Notes under the pieces: model-generated
The model's database searches: none
Told to the model about the DNA's origin: nothing
What the model saw: the letters and a program-made list of their open reading frames with translations, nothing else
Assembly: GCA_900771325.1 (NCBI GenBank)
Contig: CAAGNN010000069.1
Span: 1 to 21,015 of the forward strand
Source of the DNA: Kiritimatiellia bacterium
GTDB taxonomy: Bacteria > Verrucomicrobiota > Kiritimatiellia > RFP12 > DVOR01
Length of the DNA: 21,015 nt
Direction of reading: 5' to 3'
Translations under genes and position numbers: made by a program
In this document: piece after piece, positions 1 to 7,747 of the stretch
Numbering within the stretch: the first letter of the stretch is position 1
Layout of the letters: each line of letters opens with the position of its first letter

Positions 1-132
1 CTTCCGGCCCCCCGCCCGGGTTTGGGGGGGGGCCGGCCCCGGGTTTAGGGGGGCCCCGCCCCGGGTTGACCCCGGCCCCGCCCCAGGTTCGAGGTGGACC
101 CGCCCCGGGTTGACGATGGACCCGGGGCGGGT
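1..132. repeat. 22-bp G/C-rich tandem repeat array, left copy
   Basis: Five degenerate units lie in the orientation CCGCCCCGGGTT. The TT ends fall at about 23, 45, 67, 89 and 111, an exact 22-bp period. A single copy in the opposite orientation (ACCCGGGGCGGGT) follows at 120-132. The same unit recurs at 7475-7689 and 20821-20929. The G-rich strand has several runs of three or four G per unit, so it could form quadruplexes. No coding function is visible. Confidence 0.85.
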
Positions 133-191
133 GGTCTGACGGAGCAGGCCACTGCACAACGCTTACCCTCGCAACACACGGAGGCCCCCAC

Positions 192-276
192 GCGAGCGAA
201 GCGAGCACCTCTCCGTTAACCGTTCACCTCTCACCGTTCACGGCGGCATAGCCGCCCCGCTGCGAGCAAAGCGAGC
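192..276. repeat. Composite repeat: heptamers between two GCGAGC direct-repeat motifs
   Basis: GCGAGCGAAGCGAGC (192-206) and GCGAGCAAAGCGAGC (262-276) bracket four 7-bp units at 214-241: CGTTAAC, CGTTCAC, CTCTCAC, CGTTCAC. On the other strand these read as GTGAACG and GTGAGAG, the same family as the 14-unit array at 17863-17960. A perfect hairpin, GGCGGC-ATA-GCCGCC, lies at 242-256. The block ends a few bases before the glycosyltransferase promoter. Confidence 0.75.
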
Positions 277-282
277 CGGGGC

Positions 283-312
283 TTGACAGGGGCGAGGCAG
301 GCGGGGTAATAT
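283..312 (+). promoter_or_regulatory. Sigma-70-type promoter for the glycosyltransferase gene
   Basis: The -35 box TTGACA (283-288) is a perfect consensus and is separated by 18 bp from the -10 box TAATAT (307-312). Transcription would start near 319, about 45 nt before the chosen ATG at 365. The -10 overlaps the ATG at 311, which argues against that ATG as the translation start. Confidence 0.75.
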
Positions 313-364
313 GTGGGTGTTTGCTGGCCAGGGTTTGGCGGCAGGAAGGTATGAAGGAGGGCGT

Positions 365-1414
365 ATGCCCGGTTTGGTGCGTGCAGCGGAAGGGTTTTCG
401 GAGGGGACGGCGCCGGAGGTGACGGTGCTGGTGCCGGCGTTTAATGTTGAGAAGTATCTGCCGATGACGTTGGCGGGGTTGCAGGCGCAGGACTTCGGCG
501 GCTGGGTGTGCCACATCTTGGATGATGGGTCGACGGATGGGACGTTGGCGGTGGCGGAGGGGTTTGCCGCGCGCGATGGGCGCATTACGGTGGCCCATCA
601 GGCCAATCGCGGGGTGTCGGCGGCCTGGAATCGGTTGCTGGAGGATATTCAGACGCCCTTTGTGATGATGCTCGATTCGGACGATCTTATCCATCCGCAT
701 CTCTTCGCGTATGCCTTGGCGCTGGCCAAGGAGCATCAGGCCGACATTGTGGAGTTCACGAACGACCGCGTGCCGGAGGCCTTCTCGCCGGCGGAGTTCC
801 CTCCCTTCCCCGAGGCGCCGCGGGTGACGGTCTCGCGCGACCTCTCTTGCTACCAGACGCGTAGCTGCGCCCACGGGCAGTGGATTAACAAGTGCAACAA
901 GCTCTACCGCAGCGAGGCCATTGCGGGGTTGCGCTTCGACCCGGAGTTGACCTACGAGGAGGACTTCTGGTTTAACGTGTTGGCCCACGCGCGCAGTCGC
1001 TGCAAGGTGGTGGTGAATCACTGCCTGTACTACTACCGCACCACGCCGCGGAGTCTGACCCAGCGGATTAACTACCCGCGCTACGTGGCCAGCGGCATTC
1101 GGCGGATTGCGTTGAGCCACCAGTTTTTTATCGAGGAGGGGCGGCTCTTGCCGGCCTATCGGGAGGCGTATGCGTGCGACATCACGCGCGACGCGTTCCG
1201 GATGATCTTGCAGAAGAACTTGAAGCGCAACCCGTGCCTGCGCGAGAGTCGCGCGTTGTTTGCCCAGGCGGCGGAGGCGTTGGCGGAGTTTCTGCGGCGG
1301 GGGGCGATTTTCCCCGAGCGGTTGCCGAAACGGCGCCAACGGTGGGCGTTGGCGCTGTGTATCCGGCGGCACTATTGGCTGTGCCGGGCGATGATTTACC
1401 TCTCGGCGATTTGA
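365..1414 (+). CDS. Glycosyltransferase family 2 protein
   Basis: A GT-A fold glycosyltransferase of 349 residues, expected to move a sugar from a nucleotide-sugar donor to a cell-envelope glycan on the cytoplasmic side. The N-terminal domain opens with VTVLVPAFNVEKYL (residues 19-32), then the nucleotide-binding DDGSTDG (53-59), a NRGVSAAWNRLL segment, and the metal-binding DSDD (104-107). The C-terminal part is basic and not diagnostic of a substrate. I prefer the ATG at 365 over the upstream in-frame ATG at 311: AAGGAGG sits at 354-360, four bases before it, and 311 lies inside the -10 box. A decayed second glycosyltransferase-like gene follows, so this may be the surviving part of a glycan locus. 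Acceptor and linkage cannot be read from the sequence. Confidence 0.9.
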   Translation: MPGLVRAAEGFSEGTAPEVTVLVPAFNVEKYLPMTLAGLQAQDFGGWVCHILDDGSTDGTLAVAEGFAARDGRITVAHQANRGVSAAWNRLLEDIQTPFVMMLDSDDLIHPHLFAYALALAKEHQADIVEFTNDRVPEAFSPAEFPPFPEAPRVTVSRDLSCYQTRSCAHGQWINKCNKLYRSEAIAGLRFDPELTYEEDFWFNVLAHARSRCKVVVNHCLYYYRTTPRSLTQRINYPRYVASGIRRIALSHQFFIEEGRLLPAYREAYACDITRDAFRMILQKNLKRNPCLRESRALFAQAAEALAEFLRRGAIFPERLPKRRQRWALALCIRRHYWLCRAMIYLSAI

Positions 1415-1426
1415 TAAGAGGCGGGC

Positions 1427-1940
1427 ATCTTTTCCCTTGGCGTGCTATCGTGGAAGGCTCACAAGACGTTGCGGCGGACCTCGGAGACCTACGCCGCATT
1501 GGTGCCGTTGGCCGATGAGTGCGTGCTCTTCTTCAACGAGATTTCCGAGGCCGACCGCGCCATCGCCGCCGAGTTCGGCTTTCGGGCCGAGGGCGCGCCG
1601 GAGAACCTGGGGATTATGGGCGGGATGAGCGCGTTGCTGGATGCGTTGCGCGGCGAGACGGTGCTGATGTTGCAGAATGATTGCCCGGTGTGCGTGGGGC
1701 CCGAGCTGGTCCGGCGGCGCTTGGCCGAGGCGCGGTAGGCGGTGGAGTCACGCCGGTGCCGCTTTGTCCAGCTCCACGAGCGGCTCTCGGACGACCCGGC
1801 GGGGAATGTCAAGTTCTTGAAGTTCTGACCGGGCGATGGCGAGGCCGATGGCTGGGCGCGCGGCTGAGGCGGTGAGCCCGACCGTTGCGCTCGCGGCAGA
1901 TGCGCGGGCGCGCCATTTGGTCGCTGCGCGTGCTGGGCGT
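1427..1940 (+). pseudogene. Decayed glycosyltransferase-like gene
   Basis: An open stretch beginning FSLGVLSWKAHKTL (GTG possible at 1442; the expected start before it reads ATC at 1427) runs to a TAG at 1736-1738. It resembles glycosyltransferases, with a GIMGGMSALLDAL segment and a following LMLQNDCP that looks like an acidic metal-binding turn. Beyond the TAG the same frame stays protein-like (AVESRRCRFVQLHERLSDD, then NVKFLKF) to a TGA at 1826-1828, where TGG (Trp) would fit. Another coding-looking piece, MRGRAIWSLRVLG, lies near 1900-1937 in a different frame. I read this as a gene broken by a lost start, two nonsense changes and a frameshift. A 98-residue product from 1442 to 1738 is formally possible. 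Family assignment is by pattern only. Confidence 0.6.
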
Positions 1941-1990
1941 GCTCGCTACGCTCGCGATGACAGATGACGGATGATAGATGACAGAGAGCC
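1941..1990. repeat. GCGAGC motif plus GATGACA heptamers
   Basis: GCTCGCTACGCTCGC (1941-1955, the reverse complement of the GCGAGC-GNA-GCGAGC motif) is followed at once by 7-bp units at 1956-1983: GATGACA, GATGACG, GATGATA, GATGACA, then a degenerate GAGAGCC. The same heptamer family occurs at 18653-18680 and inside the element at 16785-16892. Confidence 0.75.
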
Positions 1991-2086
1991 GGCGTGCCCA
2001 GAGGGCGCGCCGGCCGGGGTGGAGCGTCCCACGCTCCCGAGGTGCAGGGCGAGAAGCCCTGCGCGGGGTGTGGGGCAAGGCCCCAC
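1988..2086. repeat. Cluster of four consecutive hairpins
   Basis: Four inverted repeats with tiny loops sit end to end. The first is 1988-1999 with 2003-2014 (12 bp, one G/T mismatch, loop AGA). The second is GGAGCGT-CCC-ACGCTCC (2021-2037). The third is GCAGGGC-GAGAA-GCCCTGC (2044-2062). The fourth is GTGGGGC-AAG-GCCCCAC (2070-2086). The last three have perfect 7-bp stems. They lie between the glycosyltransferase remnant and the 3' end of hrpA. No T-run follows on either strand, so classical Rho-independent termination is not indicated, though they could protect or end the hrpA transcript. Confidence 0.8.
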
Positions 2087-2102
2087 GCGTCAGTAGCGGA
2101 GC

Positions 2103-5100
2103 CTACGGGGCCAGGACACGCTGCCAGAGGGCATCGAGCTGCTTGGGGGAGGAGCGCAGGGGGGGGCGGAGGTTGGGGGCGAAGGTGGCCAGACGGAGAC
2201 ACTCGAAGTGCCAGCGGTAGTCGGAGAGAGCGATGGGGTTGTGGCGGGGCTTGGCGGGACGGGTGACGAAGTCGCGGTAGCGCTGCCAGAGGGGAGCGAG
2301 GGGCTCGGCCTTACGGAGGTCACCGGCGGGGTTGTTGCGGGCGCGCTCGAGACGCTCGGCGGCACCCTGGAGGAAGAGGGGGTAGTGGGCGAGCCACTCG
2401 GGGGGCACGGCGGCAACGAAGCCCTCGAAGACGAGCCAGGCCAGTTGGTCGAGGAGATCCTCCTGGGTGGCGGGGTAGACGCCGGAGGCGGACTCGGCGG
2501 CGCGCTCGAGGCGGGCGGTCTCGGCCAGGATGTAGAGGACGCGGCGGCGCCACTCGCCGGCCACCTGGGGGAGGGCGCGCTTGTGGGCGGCGTAGCGGGT
2601 CTTGAGCTCGGCGGCGGTGGTGGGGTCGTCGCGACCCGGGGGGAGGAAGACCTCCTCGAGGATGCGCTCAAAGGTCTGCTCGGCGAGCCGCTGGGGGTCG
2701 ATGGCCGCGCGCTTGAGGAAGGCCTTGGTGGCCTCGGGGAGGGAGGGGAATTGGGCGTAGGGCTTCCAGCCGGAGCCGCCGAGGGCCTTGAGGGCGTCGA
2801 GGCACTCGCGGCGGTTGGCCAGACGGGCCAGGGCGGGGTCGGCAATGGTGCTGGCTTGGATTTTGGCCGGCGCGGCGGCGAAGAGGTCGAGGAGCGGACG
2901 CAGGTTGCGGCCCTGACCGAGGAGGTTGCCCTCGGCGTCGTGGACGCGGAAGTTGAAGCGGAGGTGGGCGGGGAGGCGCTCCTCGGCCCAAGGGGTCTCG
3001 TCCACGCGGACGCCCTTCTCGTCGCGCAAAATCCGGAAGAGGGTCTCGGCGAGGGGGCGTGCGTAGGGCTTGGCGCGCGAGAGGATGAGGCTTTGGAGCT
3101 CGGGCAGAGGACCGAGGACGTGGCGGACTCGGCTGGGCAGGGCGTTGAGCAGCCACATAATCTTCTCGGGGAGAAGCCCGGGGACGAGCCACTCGGCGTG
3201 CCAGCCCTCCAGCAGGGGGAGGGTCTCGGGGGTGGCCTCGAGGGTGACGCCGTCATCGGGTGCGGCCGGGTCGTGGAGGTAGGCGAGGGGGAAGGGGTGA
3301 CCGGCGACGGTGATCTCCTCGGGGAAGTCGCGCAAGGTCTCGGCGGAGACGGCGAAGGCCTCGCCCTGGAGCGGCAGGGGCGGGCAGCGTTTGAGGCCGG
3401 GGGCGTTGCAAATCTCGGGCGGGAGGGCGCGCTCATAGAAGTCGAGGAGCGCCTCGTGGAGGGCGTCGGCGGCGCGGCGGTTGAGGGCCCAGAGCTGGCT
3501 GAGGAGCTTTTGCTTCTGCCAGTTGGCGCGGAGCCAGGCGGGGGGCTGGGCGATGGCGTCGGGGACGGCGAGCGCGTCGGCAATAAAGTAGCGCCGGGCG
3601 GCCTCGGGGTCCAGCCGCGAGAGGTCGCGCAGCCGCCCGGAGGCGATGGGCAGGCCGAAGAGGGTGATGTCTTCGTGGACGCGGACAAAGCCGTGGTCGC
3701 GGTCCCAGAAGGCGTTGTGGCGGTGGACCTTGCAGAGGCTGCCGGCCAGCGGCTCGATCCAGCGCGGGTCGATGCACGCTGCGCTCCGGCCGAAGAGGCG
3801 CGAGGTCTCGACCAACTCGGCGCAGAGGACCCACTCGCGGCTGGTGGGGAGCGCGTCGGGGCGCGGCTTTTCGCGCACGGGTGCCTGGCGGTCGCGGGCC
3901 TTGCGCGCTTCCTTCGCTAGACCGCTCCCCGGGAAGAGGGCGAAGCGGATGCCGAAGGCGCCGCGGTAGTCGCGCGTCTCGGGGTCCAGGTGGCCGAGGC
4001 GCGAGAGGAGCGCGCTCAGGAGGGCGCGGTGGAGGCCCACCTCGCCGCCGGTGGCCGAGTCGGTGTGGAGCCGGCGCTCGCGGCAGAGCTGCTCGAGCTG
4101 GGTGCGGATGTTGGCCCACTCGCGCATCCGCGGATAGCTGATGAAGGCGGCCTTGCAACGCTTGCGCCGCTGGGTTTCGCTGATGCCGAGCGCCGCGTCG
4201 TTCCACCACGCCCAGAGCTTGAGGCGCGAGAGGAAGTCGGAGTTCGCACAGCGGAAGCGGGCGTGCTGCTGGTCGGCCTGCTCGCGCTTCTCGATCGGAC
4301 GCAGGAGCGGATCATCGCAGGAGAGGGCGGCTACCACGGTCAACGCATCGCGCAACGCGCCCTCGCTCTCGGCCGCCAACAGGATACGCGCCTGCCGCGG
4401 CTCCACCGGAAAGGCCGCCAGCGCCCGCCCGATGGGGGTGAGCGAAATAGCCGACAGCGGACAGCCGACAGCGGACAGCCGCTGGCGCGTTGGCGAGGGG
4501 GCCGCCCCCTCGGCGGGAGATTGGAGAAAAACCGGATTGGGCCCGCCGTCGGCTTGGCCCCTGACATCCGCCTCCAAAGCTGTCGGCTGTCGGCTGTCAG
4601 CTGTCGGCTGAACACGGCGCAGCGCGCCGAGTTCCAACAGCTCTCGGTAGCCTTCGCGGATGGCGGCGCCGGTGGGGGGCTCGAGGAAAGGGAAGGTTTC
4701 GACCGCGCCCAGGCGCAGGTCGGCCATCCGGAGGATGACGCCGGCGAGGGCCGAGCGCTTGATTTCCGGGACGATGTGCGCCTCGCGCTTGGCGTAGTCG
4801 GCCTCGGAGTAGAGGCGGATGCAGGTGCCCGGGCCCACGCGCCCACAGCGGCCCATCCGTTGGCGGGCGGAGGCCTGGGAGATCTTCTCCACGCGCAGGG
4901 TTTGGACGCGGCGCTGGGGCGAGTAGCGCTTGATGCGCGCGAGGCCCGAATCGATGACCACGCGGATGCCGGGGATGGTCACGGAGGTCTCGGCGACGTT
5001 GGTGGCCAGGATAATCCGCCGCAGGGGGGAGCTCTGGAAGACGCGCGCCTGCTCGCCGGGCGGGAGGCTCGCGAGAAGGGGGAGGACCTCGGTGCGCGGC

Positions 5101-5861
5101 AGGTGGCGGCCGTCGAGGAGGGCCTTGGTCTCGCGGATTTCGCGCTCGCCGGGGAGGAAGACGAGGATGTCGCCGGAGTCCTCGCCCACGGTGTCGACGG
5201 CGTTGGCGACGTGGCGGGCGAGGTCGTCGGGGTCGACGCTGTCGGCGTCCTCGTCCTCCTCGGGGAGCATGTCGCCCAGCCAGACGGTCTCGATGGGGTA
5301 GAGGCGGCCGGGGATGGAGATGACCGGGGCGTGGTCGAAGAAGGCGGCGAAGCCCTCGGCGTCGAGAGTGGCCGAGGAGATGATGACCAGCAGGTCCTTA
5401 CGGCGGGCGAGAATGCGCTTGAGCAGGCCGAGGAGGAAGTCGATGTTCAGGCTGCGCTCGTGCGCTTCGTCGATGATGAGAGTGCTGTAGCGGCGCAGGA
5501 GGGGGTCGGTCTGCACCTCGGAGAGGAGCACGCCATCGGTCATCAGCTTGATTTGCGTATTCGGCGAGAGGCGGCGCTCGAAGCGGTGCTGGTAGCCCAC
5601 GGCCTGACCCAGGGGGGTGCCCACCTCGTCGGCCAAGCGCCGGGCCATCGCCATCGCCGCCAAGCGCCGCGGCTGCGTGACGCCCACCATCCCGCGCGCC
5701 TCCGGCCGCGCCAAGAGCGCCAGCTTGGGCAACTGCGTGGTCTTGCCCGATCCGGTGTCGCCGCAGACGATCACCACGCGCTCACGGGCCATCACCGCGA
5801 GCAGCTGCTCACGGTAGGCCGCAATCGGGAGCGCCTCGGGCAGGTCCAGCCGCAGACTCAT
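2103..5861 (-). CDS. hrpA: ATP-dependent RNA helicase HrpA (DEAH box)
   Basis: A DEAH-box RNA helicase of 1252 residues, close to the roughly 1300 of E. coli HrpA, a cytoplasmic enzyme linked to RNA remodelling and rescue of stalled ribosomes. Visible motifs are Walker A GDTGSGKTTQ (34-43), TQPRRLAA (62-69), DEAH (131-134), SSAT (162-165), ATNVAETSVTIPG (286-298) and the arginine-finger motif QRMGRCGRVGPG (334-345). The long C-terminal region matches the HrpA-specific extension (DUF3418 type). The start at 5861 (MSLRLDLPEALP) is chosen because the frame upstream is only the shadow of cstA. Its ATG overlaps the cstA stop as ATGA, implying translational coupling. Odd point: residues about 417-472, between LELGALRR and LTPIGR, are encoded by an inverted heptamer-repeat element and are absent from typical HrpA proteins. 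Confidence 0.95.
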   Translation of the reverse strand: MSLRLDLPEALPIAAYREQLLAVMARERVVIVCGDTGSGKTTQLPKLALLARPEARGMVGVTQPRRLAAMAMARRLADEVGTPLGQAVGYQHRFERRLSPNTQIKLMTDGVLLSEVQTDPLLRRYSTLIIDEAHERSLNIDFLLGLLKRILARRKDLLVIISSATLDAEGFAAFFDHAPVISIPGRLYPIETVWLGDMLPEEDEDADSVDPDDLARHVANAVDTVGEDSGDILVFLPGEREIRETKALLDGRHLPRTEVLPLLASLPPGEQARVFQSSPLRRIILATNVAETSVTIPGIRVVIDSGLARIKRYSPQRRVQTLRVEKISQASARQRMGRCGRVGPGTCIRLYSEADYAKREAHIVPEIKRSALAGVILRMADLRLGAVETFPFLEPPTGAAIREGYRELLELGALRRVQPTADSRQPTALEADVRGQADGGPNPVFLQSPAEGAAPSPTRQRLSAVGCPLSAISLTPIGRALAAFPVEPRQARILLAAESEGALRDALTVVAALSCDDPLLRPIEKREQADQQHARFRCANSDFLSRLKLWAWWNDAALGISETQRRKRCKAAFISYPRMREWANIRTQLEQLCRERRLHTDSATGGEVGLHRALLSALLSRLGHLDPETRDYRGAFGIRFALFPGSGLAKEARKARDRQAPVREKPRPDALPTSREWVLCAELVETSRLFGRSAACIDPRWIEPLAGSLCKVHRHNAFWDRDHGFVRVHEDITLFGLPIASGRLRDLSRLDPEAARRYFIADALAVPDAIAQPPAWLRANWQKQKLLSQLWALNRRAADALHEALLDFYERALPPEICNAPGLKRCPPLPLQGEAFAVSAETLRDFPEEITVAGHPFPLAYLHDPAAPDDGVTLEATPETLPLLEGWHAEWLVPGLLPEKIMWLLNALPSRVRHVLGPLPELQSLILSRAKPYARPLAETLFRILRDEKGVRVDETPWAEERLPAHLRFNFRVHDAEGNLLGQGRNLRPLLDLFAAAPAKIQASTIADPALARLANRRECLDALKALGGSGWKPYAQFPSLPEATKAFLKRAAIDPQRLAEQTFERILEEVFLPPGRDDPTTAAELKTRYAAHKRALPQVAGEWRRRVLYILAETARLERAAESASGVYPATQEDLLDQLAWLVFEGFVAAVPPEWLAHYPLFLQGAAERLERARNNPAGDLRKAEPLAPLWQRYRDFVTRPAKPRHNPIALSDYRWHFECLRLATFAPNLRPPLRSSPKQLDALWQRVLAP
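4446..4612. repeat. Inverted heptamer-repeat element inside hrpA
   Basis: The left arm has four 7-bp units, GACAGCG/GACAGCC alternating (4453-4480), preceded by a degenerate AATAGCC. The right arm has AGCTGTC, GGCTGTC, GGCTGTC, AGCTGTC (4578-4605), the reverse complement of the left-arm units. The spacer (4481-4577) holds a perfect hairpin GAGGGGG-CCG-CCCCCTC (4495-4511). The element is read through in frame by hrpA, giving the 7-residue periodic peptide QPTADSRQPTA from one arm and RLSAVGCPLSA from the other. Confidence 0.85.
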
Positions 5862-7306
5862 CGCGTGCCCTGCGCGCCCAGGTGCACCACGGTGACGGCG
5901 CAGAAGAAGGTGAAGACCCCGGCGATGGCGTAGGCCACATTCAGCGGCAGGTTCAGGCCGTAGGGGCAACCCGGGTGGGTGGTGGCCGACCAGAGGATGA
6001 AGCTCGAGACCACGAAGGTCATAAACATTCCCGGCAGGAGGGTGAACCAGGGCGCCACGCCCCGGCGCATCAGCCACACCGTGCAGACCATCAGCGTCGA
6101 GGCCGAGAGGATCTGGTTGCCCCAGGCGAAGTACTTCCACAGCCACTCGAAGGTGGCCGCGCTCTGCGTGCTCCACCACAAGAGCCCGGCCGTGGCCGCA
6201 ATCAGCGGCAGGCAGAGCCCCAGCCGCGCGGCAAAGCGCCGTTGCCCGACCCGCAGCGTCTCGGCCAGGGTCAAACGCAAACTCCGCAAGGCCGTATCGC
6301 CCGAGGTAATCGCCAGCACAATCACGCTCACCACCGTCACCGTGCCCATCCAACTGCCCAGGAAGTGGCGCGTGCTCGCCACCAAGGCCGCCGTTGCCGG
6401 CTTGGCCATCAGCTCGGGCACCAAGTTATAGATGGCCAACCCCGCCGCGGCCCACACCATCGCAATCACCCCCTCGGCAATCATCATCCCGTAGTAGGTC
6501 CCCCGCGCCTCCCGCTCCGAGCGCATCGTCCGCGCCACAATCGGCGACTGCGTGGCGTGGAAGCCCGAGATAATCCCGCAAGCAATCGTCACAAAGAGGC
6601 ACGGCACCACCGGCTGATCGCGGAACATCCCCGCCTGGAAGGCCGCCGTCTCGGTCAGCAAGGCGCCATCCCCCAGCCCGTGCCAGACCAGCGAGGCGAG
6701 CATCGCCAGCGACCCCACCAGCAGCACCCCGCCAAAGACCGGGTAGATCCGCCCGATAATCTTATCCACCGGGAAGAGGGTCGCGACAATGTAGTAGAGG
6801 AAGATGGCCCCCGTCGCCCCCCAGAAGACCGCCGCCCCGCCCCCCGGCACCACCCCCTCGACCAAGTGCGCCGGCACCGTCACGAAGACCGCCACCACCA
6901 ACAGTAGCAGCACCATTACAAAGACCGTATACGCCTGCGCATACCACTTCCCCAGCGCCACCCCCGTCAACGCCGGCAAGTTCGCCCCCCCGTGCCGCAA
7001 GCTCATAAAGCCCGAGACAAAGTCGTGCACCGCCCCGCCAAAGACGCACCCCACCGGGATAATCCAAAAGCACTTCACGCCAAACTTAATCCCGATAATC
7101 ACCCCAATCACCGGCCCCACCCCCGCGATATTCAGCAGCTGGATGAGCGTATTCTTCCACATCGGCAGCGGCAGATAGTCCACCCCGTCGCGCTGAGTCA
7201 ACGCCGGCGTCGCGCGCTCATCTGGCCCCAACAGCCGCTCAATCACCCGGCCATAGGTGAAATATCCGGCCACCAAAAACGCAATACCGCAGAGAAACAG
7301 AACCAT
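5858..7306 (-). CDS. cstA: Carbon starvation protein A family transporter (CstA)
   Basis: A polytopic inner-membrane protein of 482 residues. The CstA/BtsT family imports pyruvate or peptides; substrate here is unknown. Family signatures are the start FLCGIAFLVAGYFTYGR, the segment QLLNIAGVGPVIGVIIG, and GGAVHDFVSGFMSLRHGG, followed by regularly spaced hydrophobic helices. It is shorter than E. coli CstA (about 700) but matches the compact class seen in anaerobes. The ATG at 7306 is preferred over a TTG at 7312 because GGAG (7317-7314) lies seven bases upstream of it. A promoter-like TGTGCTATACT precedes it. The stop overlaps the hrpA start as ATGA, making an unusual cstA-hrpA operon. Confidence 0.92.
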   Translation of the reverse strand: MVLFLCGIAFLVAGYFTYGRVIERLLGPDERATPALTQRDGVDYLPLPMWKNTLIQLLNIAGVGPVIGVIIGIKFGVKCFWIIPVGCVFGGAVHDFVSGFMSLRHGGANLPALTGVALGKWYAQAYTVFVMVLLLLVVAVFVTVPAHLVEGVVPGGGAAVFWGATGAIFLYYIVATLFPVDKIIGRIYPVFGGVLLVGSLAMLASLVWHGLGDGALLTETAAFQAGMFRDQPVVPCLFVTIACGIISGFHATQSPIVARTMRSEREARGTYYGMMIAEGVIAMVWAAAGLAIYNLVPELMAKPATAALVASTRHFLGSWMGTVTVVSVIVLAITSGDTALRSLRLTLAETLRVGQRRFAARLGLCLPLIAATAGLLWWSTQSAATFEWLWKYFAWGNQILSASTLMVCTVWLMRRGVAPWFTLLPGMFMTFVVSSFILWSATTHPGCPYGLNLPLNVAYAIAGVFTFFCAVTVVHLGAQGTR

Positions 7307-7328
7307 CTTCAATCTCCAATCGCCCGAG

Positions 7329-7340
7329 AGTATAGCACAA
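7329..7340 (-). promoter_or_regulatory. Extended -10 promoter upstream of cstA
   Basis: On the minus strand, TTTGTGCTATACT contains the -10 TATACT (7334-7329) with an upstream TG, as in extended -10 promoters. I see no convincing -35 box. Very similar TGTGC-plus-hexamer sequences precede rpe, rpsA and the tRNA gene. Confidence 0.55.
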
Positions 7341-7360
7341 AGCGGCGGACTTGCGCCCTC

Positions 7361-7419
7361 GTGAACGGCGGCTCGCTACGCTCGCTAGCGGTTAGCTATT
7401 AGCCGTTAGTTGTTAGCGC
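7361..7419. repeat. GTGAACG unit, GCGAGC motif and TTAGC heptamers
   Basis: A single GTGAACG (7361-7367) is followed by GCTCGCTACGCTCGC (7371-7385) and five 7-bp units: CTAGCGG, TTAGCTA, TTAGCCG, TTAGTTG, TTAGCGC (7385-7419). Same organisation as 1941-1990, with a different heptamer. The stretch from here to the 22-bp array (7420-7474) shows no gene. Confidence 0.7.
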
Positions 7420-7474
7420 GCGTGCCGCGACGGAGGGGCTGAGGAAGCGGTGGCACGGGGCCTACATCCCGGCC

Positions 7475-7689
7475 GCCCCGGGTTGAAGGCGAACCTGGGC
7501 CTACTTCGATGCGAACCCGGGGCGGGTCCGGGGTCAACCCGGGGCGGGTCCGGGGTCAACCCGGGGCGGGTCCGGGGTCAACCCGGGGCGGGTCGGGGGT
7601 GAACCCGGGGCGGATGCGAGGCCAACCCGGGGCGGGTCCGGGGTCAACCCGGGGCGGATGCGAGGCCAACCCGGGGCAGGTCACTGCAA
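7475..7689. repeat. 22-bp G-rich tandem repeat array, central copy
   Basis: Eight units, each starting AACCCGGGGCGG, begin at 7514, 7536, 7558, 7580, 7602, 7624, 7646 and 7668, an unbroken 22-bp period. The variable half alternates between GTCCGGGGTC and GATGCGAGGCC types. An inverted core, GCCCCGGGTT, lies at 7475-7484, ahead of the array. No unique spacers exist between units, so this is not CRISPR. It fills the gap between cstA and the lipoprotein gene. Confidence 0.92.
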
Positions 7690-7747
7690 AACCCCTACAA
7701 CTCGCCTTTGCGGGCCGTTCTTTGTGCTTTCTTGAGGCTAGAGCGCC

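Noticed and set aside
2208..3920. Long plus-strand open frame opposite hrpA (570 codons), and a similar one at 3990-5933
   Set aside because: Both are antisense to hrpA, whose helicase motifs are clear. Their products are low-complexity (Gly/Glu/Ala/Val rich) as expected from a GC-rich shadow.
5862..6353. N-terminal extension of hrpA to 6353
   Set aside because: The extra residues are a shadow of cstA. The ATG at 5861 overlaps the cstA stop and starts at the expected helicase N-terminus.
7514..7689. CRISPR array
   Set aside because: Units are contiguous 22-bp tandem repeats with no unique spacers, and no cas genes are present.
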